A stretch of 45,857 nt of DNA, from contig JAVSLW010000002.1 in NCBI GenBank assembly GCA_039666455.1, positions 1 to 45,857 on the forward strand, given 5' to 3'. Positions 7,935 to 15,206 of this stretch are shown piece by piece. The translations under genes were made by a program, and so were the position numbers. Positions within the stretch are counted from its first letter, which is position 1; every line of letters starts with the position of its first letter. The stretch is from Methanobacterium sp. (lineage in GTDB: Archaea > Methanobacteriota > Methanobacteria > Methanobacteriales > Methanobacteriaceae). Below the pieces are notes generated by a model. That model saw nothing but the letters and a program-made list of their open reading frames with translations, was not told the origin of the DNA and searched no databases.

Positions 7935-9446
7935 ATGTATGTTAACATGAAAAAGGAGTTTTTAAAAGATATAAAAACTACAAAAGATATTCTAATACCA
8001 AAAGACCCTCTAAGTAGAGTAATAGGGCATGATGATGTTATAGAATTCGTTAAAATAGCTGTTAAACAAAGGAGAAATCTGTTACTTGTAGGGCCCCCGG
8101 GAATTGGTAAATCATTGATAGCACAGGCAATTTCTTTTCACTTACATAAACCAAATGAAGAAATCACCGTAGTTCATAATCCCGAAAGACCAGAAAGGCC
8201 TTTTGTAGAAATAAAAACCCGTAAAGAAATAAAAAGCGAAAAAATGGAGCTTCAAATGGCAGAAGGAGATGTTGTAAATGCATATGAAGTTCCTGAGGCG
8301 GTTGCAGAGAGATTAGGATTTAGATGCGTCCACTGCGGCAACTATAACAGCGCTTACCAGAGCATATGTCCAGACTGCAGTGGAGATAAGTTTTCCCATA
8401 TCAATGCCAGACGAAAACATTTAGGCGACCTTCTAGGTATGTTTGAAATGAACAGCGGCCCTGTAAGTTTTCCACAAGAAAGAGTAACAACAACAAGGGT
8501 TAAAGACGGAAAAGAAGAAGTTGTTATATATGAAAGAATCGACAGCGATAAAATTAAAGTACTTAATCAAAACGCCCTCGAAAAACGGCGCCAAATTGTT
8601 GATGAAAAGCCTAAAAACATTATTGTTCCATTAAAACGTAAATTATTTATCCAGGCAACTGGTGCAAGTGAAACTGAGCTTTTAGGTGATGTAAGACATG
8701 ATCCTTATGGAGGACACCCTGATTTAGGAACACAACCATATGAAAGAGTTGTTCCCGGAGCAATACACGAAGCTCACGAAGGAGTTCTTTTCATAGATGA
8801 AATAGTGCATATAGCAGGATTACAGCGCTATATTTTAAGTGCTATGCAGGATAAAGTATTTCCCATAATTGGGAGAAACCCTCAAAGTGCTGGAAGTTCT
8901 GTTAAAGTTGAAGATGTTCCATGTGACTTTATTTTTGTAGGAGCATGCAACATAAGAGATATACAGTATATACTACCTCCCTTACGTTCAAGGATACAGG
9001 GTGAAGGATATGAAATTCTCATGAGGACAACAATGCCAGATAACGATGAAAACGTTGCAAAACTGACCCAATTCGTTGCCCAGGAAATTCAAATGGATGG
9101 TAAAATACCTCATGCAACAAGAGGTGCAGTAGAACTTTTAATTGATGAAGCAAGAAAGCGAGCAAAAGTTATTGACGATAAAAAGGATTCACTAACCCTT
9201 AGATTAAGAGATCTTGGAGGAGTAATAAGAATGGCCGGAGACGTGGCGGCAATGGAAGGAGCGGAATTTATAATGGAAAAACATATGAATTTTGCTATTA
9301 ATAACGCCATATCTATTGAAGATCAGATTATTAAAAGATATAACAGTTTTGAAAACGCTTTGCAGAAAGATCTCTCCAGTTCCCAGAATATGAGCAATGG
9401 AAAACACGGCCTACCCAATGAAAATGTTGACAGAAGTTATATGTAA
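7935..9446 (+). CDS. AAA+ ATPase, LonB/Mg-chelatase-like, no protease domain
   Basis: 503 residues from the ATG at 7935, which has an AGGGGTG site just upstream; a start at 7887 would add 16 residues without one. Order: Walker A LLLVGPPGIGKSLIAQA (about 49-65), an inserted zinc ribbon CVHCGNYNSAYQSICPDC (about 125-145), the long LonB-type segment RRKHLGDLLGMFEMNSG, ATGASETELLGDVRHDPYGG, Walker B GVLFIDEIVHI (about 275), sensor 1 GACNIRD, arginine-finger region PPLRSRIQGEGYE, and the helical lid. It resembles the ATPase half of archaeal LonB but has no transmembrane insertion and no Ser-Lys protease domain. It may therefore be a remodelling ATPase acting on an unknown target. Neighbours are dnaG and a Xer recombinase. 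Confidence 0.75.
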   Translation: MYVNMKKEFLKDIKTTKDILIPKDPLSRVIGHDDVIEFVKIAVKQRRNLLLVGPPGIGKSLIAQAISFHLHKPNEEITVVHNPERPERPFVEIKTRKEIKSEKMELQMAEGDVVNAYEVPEAVAERLGFRCVHCGNYNSAYQSICPDCSGDKFSHINARRKHLGDLLGMFEMNSGPVSFPQERVTTTRVKDGKEEVVIYERIDSDKIKVLNQNALEKRRQIVDEKPKNIIVPLKRKLFIQATGASETELLGDVRHDPYGGHPDLGTQPYERVVPGAIHEAHEGVLFIDEIVHIAGLQRYILSAMQDKVFPIIGRNPQSAGSSVKVEDVPCDFIFVGACNIRDIQYILPPLRSRIQGEGYEILMRTTMPDNDENVAKLTQFVAQEIQMDGKIPHATRGAVELLIDEARKRAKVIDDKKDSLTLRLRDLGGVIRMAGDVAAMEGAEFIMEKHMNFAINNAISIEDQIIKRYNSFENALQKDLSSSQNMSNGKHGLPNENVDRSYM

Positions 9447-9502
9447 AAGATTAAAGTTCACCTAATTACATTAAATATAAACAATACAATATAACTGATA
9501 CA

Positions 9503-10540
9503 ATGAACCAATACTCTAAGCATATGAAAAGAAATAGAGATGTAATTTCAACAAACTATGGAAACAATGCTACCGAAGGAAACAGTTATATTGTACAGGA
9601 ATTGCAAATCAGAGATTTGCAAACTCGAAACGAAAAGCTTCGAGAATCTATTTTAGATACTTTTGATTTTCCAGAGATGATTGAAGATTATTTAATCGAA
9701 CTTGAAATAAGAAATTACTCCAGAAATACCATAAAAACGTACAAATCAATAGTGATTAATTTCTATAATTTTTTACTTCAAGAAAAAAATCTTACTGACG
9801 ATAGGAGAGTTTTAAGAGCATTTAAAAAGTATATTCAATTTTTAAAGCGTGATAAAGGAGTTTCTCAAAATTACATTTACCTGGTGACAGTTGTTTGTAA
9901 AAAATTCTTTGAGTTCGGCAGTATTTACATTTTAAATGAAGTTCAAACACCTAAAAGAACAAAATCACTCCCTAAACATTTAAATGAAAAAGAGGTTGAA
10001 AGTCTCATAAATGCCTTTGACAACGAATCAAACTGTAATAGCGAATATAAGAAGTTAGTGAACCTTCGAAACAAGGTTATTTTAGCATTACTTTATTCTT
10101 CCGGTCTAAGAGTATCTGAACTTGTTACATTGGAGACAGATAACATAGATTTACACGAGAGAACAATGCGAATACGTGGAAAAGGTGAAAAAGACCGTAT
10201 TGTGCTTTTTGATGATGAAACAAAGGTTTTAATTGAAGATTACATCGATAAAAAATCCGTTAATGACGAATACCTTTTTGTTAATCGATCTGGAAACCAT
10301 TTAACACCAAGATATATTCAGATGATGATAAAATTCCATGCAGAAAAAGCAGGGATTAAAAAGAAGGTTACACCACATATTTTACGCCATTCATTTGCCA
10401 CACATCTTTTAAAAAACGGTGTTGATATTAGAGCTATTCAACAGCTTTTAGGGCATTCAAACCTTTCTACTACTCAAATTTACACCAGCGTGGATATGCG
10501 GACGCTGAAAAGTGTGTATGACCGTGCTAAACTAATTTAA
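9503..10540 (+). CDS. xerA: Tyrosine recombinase, XerA-type
   Basis: 345 residues. A SAM-like N-terminal core domain (about 60-150, NYSRNTIKTYKSIVINFYNFL) and a catalytic domain with all signature residues: Arg203 in SSGLRVSEL, Lys in GKGEKDR (227-232), His292-x-x-Arg295-His296 (HILRHSFATHLL), His318 in LLGHSN and the nucleophile Tyr327 in TQIYTSVD. Archaeal XerA resolves chromosome dimers at a dif-like site without a second Xer partner. The first ~58 residues before the core domain are an extension; an internal ATG at 9677 would give the shorter, more usual form. There is no ribosome binding site before 9503, but a TATA-like AAATATAAA about 30 bases upstream would allow a leaderless transcript. 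The extension contains two palindromes (9602-9644). Confidence 0.88.
   Translation: MNQYSKHMKRNRDVISTNYGNNATEGNSYIVQELQIRDLQTRNEKLRESILDTFDFPEMIEDYLIELEIRNYSRNTIKTYKSIVINFYNFLLQEKNLTDDRRVLRAFKKYIQFLKRDKGVSQNYIYLVTVVCKKFFEFGSIYILNEVQTPKRTKSLPKHLNEKEVESLINAFDNESNCNSEYKKLVNLRNKVILALLYSSGLRVSELVTLETDNIDLHERTMRIRGKGEKDRIVLFDDETKVLIEDYIDKKSVNDEYLFVNRSGNHLTPRYIQMMIKFHAEKAGIKKKVTPHILRHSFATHLLKNGVDIRAIQQLLGHSNLSTTQIYTSVDMRTLKSVYDRAKLI
9602..9644. repeat. Two palindromes in the Xer N-terminal extension
   Basis: TTGCAAATC-AGA-GATTTGCAA (9602-9622) is a perfect 9-base-arm palindrome with a three-base loop. It is followed at once by CTCGAA...TTCGAG (624-629 and 639-644 of the same thousand). The arrangement (ATC-NNN-GAT core, two palindromes in a row, in frame) resembles the palindromic elements elsewhere in the window, but the arms differ, so membership is tentative. 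Confidence 0.4.
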
Positions 10541-10751
10541 ATTTTTATTTCAAATTACGAAGATGCATAGAACCAAAATTTTTTTAAATTGAGATGTGTC
10601 CAGTTAAACTGAATTAGTGTCAGTAAAAATAAAGTATTTATAATATTTTAATCTAATCACTAAAGGACATGAAGTTGAAACCAAAATTTTTCATGATTAT
10701 TTTAACTAAATGAAAGTTCATTCTAATATCTTTAATTCAGGAGGATACAAA

Positions 10752-11405
10752 ATGGAAATACCGGAAATACCCGTTGTTGATAATTATTATAAAAAGAGGT
10801 TCGCTTTTTTTAAATGGAGCAGGGAACTATCTTTAACAAATAAAGTGATTTTAGCCTTCTTTATGGCATGTATTACTGGAATTTGTGCCCAGATAATTAT
10901 ACCTCTCCCATGGACTCCTGTACCCGTAACAGGACAAACTTTTGCCGTTTTAATGGCGGGAGTTGTTCTTGGAAGATACTGGGGTGGAATGAGTCAGGTG
11001 ATGTATGTTGCAATAGGTTTAGCAGGTGTTCCATGGTTTGCAGGAATGACTGGAGGTTATAACATAATATTTGGAGCTACAACAGGTTATTTAATAGGTT
11101 TCATATTAACTGCGCTTTTTTTAGGTCACTTTACCGATAAATATATTAAAGCACGAAGTTTCACACCAATGTTAGGACTGATGCTCCTTGCAAACTTCGC
11201 AATTATATATATTCCAGGTTTAATTGGTTTATGTGCCTTTTTATACTTCGTTAAAGGTGCAGTACCTTCAATATGGGCATTACTTGTAATGGGGCTTCTT
11301 CCATTTGTTATTGGGGATTTAATTAAAATTATATGTGCAGCAGGACTAACTAAAGCTATTACACCAAAAGAACCATACACCTACGAAGTGGGCGCTAAAC
11401 AATAA
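10752..11405 (+). CDS. bioY: Biotin transporter BioY (S component)
   Basis: 217 residues from the ATG at 10752; AGGAGG at 10739-10744 gives ideal spacing, so the in-frame ATG at 10710 is rejected. Six hydrophobic segments carry the BioY pattern: ICAQIIIPLPWTPVPVTGQTFAVLMAGVVLGRYWGGMSQVMYVAIGLAGVPWFAG and GATTGYLIGFILTAL. BioY is the membrane substrate-binding S component of energy-coupling-factor transporters for biotin. No EcfA/EcfT genes are nearby, so it works with shared ECF subunits elsewhere or alone, as shown for some BioY proteins. It stands alone between xerA and the DUF1616 gene, and the 210-bp gap before it should hold its own promoter. Confidence 0.9.
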   Translation: MEIPEIPVVDNYYKKRFAFFKWSRELSLTNKVILAFFMACITGICAQIIIPLPWTPVPVTGQTFAVLMAGVVLGRYWGGMSQVMYVAIGLAGVPWFAGMTGGYNIIFGATTGYLIGFILTALFLGHFTDKYIKARSFTPMLGLMLLANFAIIYIPGLIGLCAFLYFVKGAVPSIWALLVMGLLPFVIGDLIKIICAAGLTKAITPKEPYTYEVGAKQ

Positions 11406-11463
11406 ACTTGTAAGCAAATACAATCAGTATACCTCTGATTTGGTAAAATAAGGAAGACTATCA

Positions 11464-13215
11464 ATGAAAAGATCATACCACATTGCACTAATAATTTTAC
11501 TGGTAATAATATCTATGATTTGTATCTTTGTTCCGCCGTTAAATAATTTTCCTGCAAGAATTGTTCCTGTGATGCTTTTACTGTTCTTACCTGGTTTTGC
11601 CTTATCAACAGTATTTTATTTTGAAAACGTCAAATTAACCAGAAAAATTTTAATAAGCTTTATATTAAGTTTTTTCATAATTTTTATATTATCTTCTATC
11701 TTTAATTCCATGAAAATGGCATATGTAAATGCATTTTTAGTTATAGGGTTGATTACAATAATTATTGCCCTGACTGGTTGTATAATAAGACTTGAATCTC
11801 CAAAAAAATACAAAAAAAATTTTATTGTATGTGATAAATGTAATGGTTATTACAAACTCCAAAAAGGAGAATCTTTAGGTGATTTTGAGTTTTGTGAGTG
11901 CGGCGGCAAATTAAAATATGCTGATAGTATCCTTAAACCTGCTAAAAAGTCCAAACATAAGTTTAAATTTCTAAAAGAGACAGTATCATTAATTGTTATA
12001 GTCTCTTTGGCCGTTGTAGTTACAAGCGTTCCTGCATTAAGTAATACTATCTTAAGACCAATTTTTATATTGCCTTTATTATTCTTTTTACCTGGCTATT
12101 CACTTACAAAAGCCATATTCATGCAATTTTCTAAATTCAAACTGATTTTATCAAGCATTATCTGGAGTATTTTAATTACATTTTTCTTAAGCTTAATCTT
12201 TAGTCTCAATACTCATGGAGCATCCTATTTAGGATGTATAATAATTCTATCCCTTATTACAATTGCTTTAAGTATTATTTCAGTTATTAGAAGGTCCAAA
12301 TCCAAACAAATACCTGAAAACTATTTAAAGGAAAAAGCTCATTTTAAACCTAAAAGCAGATTATTAAAATTTGTGCCTTCAGACATATTAATGGTATGGT
12401 TAACCACCGTTCTATGCGTAATTTTCGTTTTAACTCCAATTTTGAATGATACTATCTTTAGAATTATCCTTGGACTTTTATTGATATTATTTATTCCCGG
12501 TTATTCATTAATAGCTGCATTGTTCCCTAAAAAAGATGATCTGGATGGTATTGAAAGAACTGCATTGAGTTTTGGTTTAAGTATAGCAGTAACTCCCTTA
12601 ATTGGATTAATATTGAACTATACACCGTTTGGAATCCGATTGGCACCAATTTTAATATCACTTTCAGCATTTACTATTATTATAAGTATTATAGCTTATA
12701 TAAGAAGATTAAAGCTTCCAGAAGATGAAAAATTCACCGTAGAATTTAAAAAATATTATACGGGTATAGTAAATTCATTTAAAGGAGAATCCAGAGGAAA
12801 TAAAATATTATCAATTGTATTAATCGCTTCAATTATTATAGCAATTTCTACAACGCTATACATCATTGTAACTCCTAAAGAAGGCGAAAAGTTCACTGAA
12901 TTCTATATTTTAGGGCCAAATGGTAAAGCAAGTGATTATCCAACAAATTTGACAGCTGGAGAAACTGGAAATGTAACCATTGGTGTTGTCAATCATGAAT
13001 ATGCTACAATTAATTACCAGATGATAATAAAATTGAATAATCAAACTATAAAAGAAGAGAATATCACCCTTTCCAGTAATGAAAAATATGAGACACCGTT
13101 TACATTTAATGCATCAAGATCTGGTGAAAAACAAAAATTAGAATTCCTGCTCTATAAACTACCCGATGATAATAATTCATATAGATCTCTTCATTTATGG
13201 ATTGATGTTAATTAG
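11464..13215 (+). CDS. Triplicated DUF1616 membrane protein with zinc ribbon
   Basis: 583 residues. Three copies of one membrane unit can be aligned by eye around an LLFLPGFALS / LLFFLPGYSLT / LLILFIPGYSLI core: about 5-110, 170-290 and 305-415. Each has several transmembrane helices. Between units 1 and 2 is a cytoplasmic zinc ribbon (CDKCNGYYKLQKGESLGDFEFCECGG, about 120-145). After the last helix (about 445-470) comes a C-terminal extracellular beta domain with NxS/T sites (EFYILGPNGKASDYPTNLTAGETGNVTIGVVNHEYA), the usual DUF1616 end. DUF1616 proteins are archaeal envelope proteins of unknown function, often near glycosylation genes, which fits the glycosyltransferase 2 kb downstream. The same zinc ribbon occurs in the protein at 35354-35917. 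Confidence 0.7.
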   Translation: MKRSYHIALIILLVIISMICIFVPPLNNFPARIVPVMLLLFLPGFALSTVFYFENVKLTRKILISFILSFFIIFILSSIFNSMKMAYVNAFLVIGLITIIIALTGCIIRLESPKKYKKNFIVCDKCNGYYKLQKGESLGDFEFCECGGKLKYADSILKPAKKSKHKFKFLKETVSLIVIVSLAVVVTSVPALSNTILRPIFILPLLFFLPGYSLTKAIFMQFSKFKLILSSIIWSILITFFLSLIFSLNTHGASYLGCIIILSLITIALSIISVIRRSKSKQIPENYLKEKAHFKPKSRLLKFVPSDILMVWLTTVLCVIFVLTPILNDTIFRIILGLLLILFIPGYSLIAALFPKKDDLDGIERTALSFGLSIAVTPLIGLILNYTPFGIRLAPILISLSAFTIIISIIAYIRRLKLPEDEKFTVEFKKYYTGIVNSFKGESRGNKILSIVLIASIIIAISTTLYIIVTPKEGEKFTEFYILGPNGKASDYPTNLTAGETGNVTIGVVNHEYATINYQMIIKLNNQTIKEENITLSSNEKYETPFTFNASRSGEKQKLEFLLYKLPDDNNSYRSLHLWIDVN

Positions 13216-13423
13216 TAATGTTTATTAGTAATATTTAACATCTAAAAGGGCATAAAAATTACTGTAATAACACAAATGACTCCTATAATAATTTTATATA
13301 ATAAAATTAAATCTTAGAAAAGCAAAAATTAATATCATATAAATTCCTAAATTAAAAATATTAAAATAAATGCAAATAAATGTCTCTGAATAATGTGAAA
13401 TAAATCACAAAATGAAGATAAAT
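13216..13423. other. AT-rich gap before the three-gene operon
   Basis: About 200 bp of AT-rich DNA with no ORF or RNA gene that I can support. The promoter of the next operon begins at its right edge. Confidence 0.4.
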
Positions 13424-13440
13424 AGCAAAACTTATATATT
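13424..13440 (+). promoter_or_regulatory. Promoter of the three-gene envelope operon
   Basis: AGCAAAA (BRE-like) followed by CTTATATATT (TATA). The expected start, 25 bases downstream, falls just before the TGGAGGTG ribosome binding site at 13461-13468, so the leader would be very short. Confidence 0.55.
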
Positions 13441-13473
13441 ATTTAATATAAGATGTAAAATGGAGGTGTTAAT

Positions 13474-13710
13474 ATGATTTCGACTGTAACTACCACCACA
13501 ACTACTGTGACAACATCAGATGTTATGGCTTACAGTATAATAGCAGTGATTGCACTCATAGCAGTTTTAGCACTTAAAGAAATTCTAAGCGCAGAAGTAG
13601 ATAAGAACTCGCGAATGAAATCATTTGTTAAAGGATCCAACATTGCAATAGTACCATTGCTTTTAGTATTTGCTGCTATTGTTGCATACAAAGTAGTGAC
13701 CGTCATTTAG
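13474..13710 (+). CDS. Small membrane protein, unknown (operon gene 1)
   Basis: 78 residues; strong GGAGGTG site 6 bases before the ATG. The N-terminus is threonine-rich (STVTTTTTTVTTSD), followed by a transmembrane helix (about 20-37), a short charged loop (KEILSAEVDKNSRMKSFVKG) and a second helix (about 56-76). The most likely topology is N-terminus out with the charged loop inside. I do not recognise the family. The TAG stop is part of the AGGTGAT ribosome binding site of the next gene, so translation is coupled. The Thr-rich tail could be glycosylated, but this is a guess. Confidence 0.65.
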   Translation: MISTVTTTTTTVTTSDVMAYSIIAVIALIAVLALKEILSAEVDKNSRMKSFVKGSNIAIVPLLLVFAAIVAYKVVTVI

Positions 13711-13719
13711 GTGATAAAA

Positions 13720-14391
13720 ATGGCCAGTAAAAATTTAATAATAATAGCAATTATAGCAGTAATTGTCGTGGTTGCATTAGCAGCGACAGCTCTTTTACAA
13801 CCTCAGGGACCGCAAACTGCAATTGCAACAGGGGATAAAGCAACAAAGTTGGCATTTCAAAACAACGGTACAACATGGCTGCAGATAAATGCAGTCATGG
13901 AGAATGTGACCCTTAAAAATGGTACAAAACAGACTTTCTATAATGAAATCTTTATAAAACCTAATGATACAGCAGCGATTGATCTGGGCAATCTTACAGG
14001 TTATAGTGACGAAAGATTACCTGCAGGAACCACCATAAGAATATTGGCATGGCATGGTCTATTTAACCAGGTTGCAGGCGGAACTGGTGATATGAACCTT
14101 AACCTGCAAGGATGGTCCAATACAGCCAGGCCAGGTCCTGGTGATGCCATATTGAATGTTTTCTACTCAGGACTACCAGTATCACAGTTATCAGCAGGTA
14201 TAAATGAAACTAAAATAGTAACAGTTACTGATTTAGGTAAAGTTGATCCTGCGGTAAGCATATTGGATGATCCAAGTCAAAACATACTGTACGCAGAATA
14301 CTTGCTTACAGTTGATCAAAACGGAAAAGTAACAATCACACTGCTTAAAACACCTGAGCTTTGCATTTTATTTGCTGGAGACACAATATAA
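13720..14391 (+). CDS. Membrane-anchored extracellular protein, unknown (operon gene 2)
   Basis: 223 residues from the ATG at 13720; the AGGTGAT site overlaps the upstream stop codon. One N-terminal hydrophobic helix (about 5-25, IIIAIIAVIVVVALAATALL), then an extracellular beta-rich domain with several NxT/NxS sites (NGTTW, NVTLKNGTK, NDTAA, NLTGY). No known domain is recognised. The composition and single N-terminal anchor suggest an archaeal surface or pilin-like protein, but I do not see a class III signal-peptide cleavage motif. It is cotranscribed with the two-helix protein before it and probably with the anchored protein after it, though a T-rich tract separates it from the latter. Confidence 0.6.
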   Translation: MASKNLIIIAIIAVIVVVALAATALLQPQGPQTAIATGDKATKLAFQNNGTTWLQINAVMENVTLKNGTKQTFYNEIFIKPNDTAAIDLGNLTGYSDERLPAGTTIRILAWHGLFNQVAGGTGDMNLNLQGWSNTARPGPGDAILNVFYSGLPVSQLSAGINETKIVTVTDLGKVDPAVSILDDPSQNILYAEYLLTVDQNGKVTITLLKTPELCILFAGDTI

Positions 14392-14392
14392 C

Positions 14393-14411
14393 TTCTTTTT
14401 TTATTTTTTTT
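14393..14411 (+). terminator. Oligo-T terminator-like tract between operon genes 2 and 3
   Basis: The plus strand has about 16 T in 18 bases (CTTTTTTTATTTTTTTT) directly after the gene 2 stop. Archaeal RNA polymerase terminates at such tracts, so it may lower expression of gene 3 relative to genes 1 and 2. Confidence 0.5.
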
Positions 14412-14420
14412 GGTGAAATC

Positions 14421-15026
14421 ATGGATAATAAGACTGTGGCCATAATAACACTATCTCTAATTTTCACAGGGTTATTCGGATACCTGCTTCTAACCAGCCA
14501 TGGGGAAGAGGCAGTCCTTGATAGAATTACTTATAATTATACAGGGCTTTTGTGGATACCTCCTGCTTCTGAATTAAATAGCTCATTAGGGGGCTATTAT
14601 AAGATATGGGGACAGGGACGTGACTTTAACTTTATTATCAAACTACCTGGTGCTGAAAAAGCTGAAAGTCCTTTAGATTACACGGAAGATGGTCTTAATG
14701 GAACTGGAAGAATAAAAACAATTGATATCACCTATGATACAATTTATAATCTTTATTCAGGTAATATTAAAAAGGCAATGTTTGATACAAGATACACAGG
14801 AGATTTTGATATGAAATGCGCTGCATGGACTGGCTATGGTAACTTTTCAAGTATGGGTGGAGAAAATATCTCTGGAAACTTTATAATCAACGGCCCCATG
14901 ACTTACTGGGATGGAACATTCACTCTAAAATACGAAAATCGAATTGTACTTGAAATGAATTATATTTTACATCCTAAAAATAACCCTTCAGATGTTAGAA
15001 AAGGCAGTAATATCATCTACATGTAA
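14421..15026 (+). CDS. Membrane-anchored extracellular protein, unknown (operon gene 3)
   Basis: 201 residues from the ATG at 14421, placed by the TGGTGAA site just before it; an earlier in-frame start would overlap gene 2. An N-terminal helix (VAIITLSLIFTGLFGYLLL) anchors an outside domain with aromatic-rich strands (GGYYKIWGQGRDFNFIIKL, CAAWTGYGNFSSMGGENISG, NGPMTYWDGTFTLKYENRIVLEMNYIL) and NxT/S sites. No family is recognised. Like gene 2 it looks like a surface protein that could fold as a beta sandwich. Its role is probably tied to the same membrane assembly. Confidence 0.6.
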   Translation: MDNKTVAIITLSLIFTGLFGYLLLTSHGEEAVLDRITYNYTGLLWIPPASELNSSLGGYYKIWGQGRDFNFIIKLPGAEKAESPLDYTEDGLNGTGRIKTIDITYDTIYNLYSGNIKKAMFDTRYTGDFDMKCAAWTGYGNFSSMGGENISGNFIINGPMTYWDGTFTLKYENRIVLEMNYILHPKNNPSDVRKGSNIIYM

Positions 15027-15206
15027 ATTTATATAACAAATACTTTGTATTGGAGGTTTTTATAAAAGCTTATCTTTAATATAGAGTATTATTTTGACTG
15101 GTTTTAAAAGTACAGGTTTATTGCTCTTTTTTGAAATAATAAAAAATTATTCATAAGTTCATATAGGGTAATCTTTAAGAGCAGATAACAATAAACATAA
15201 CCATGA

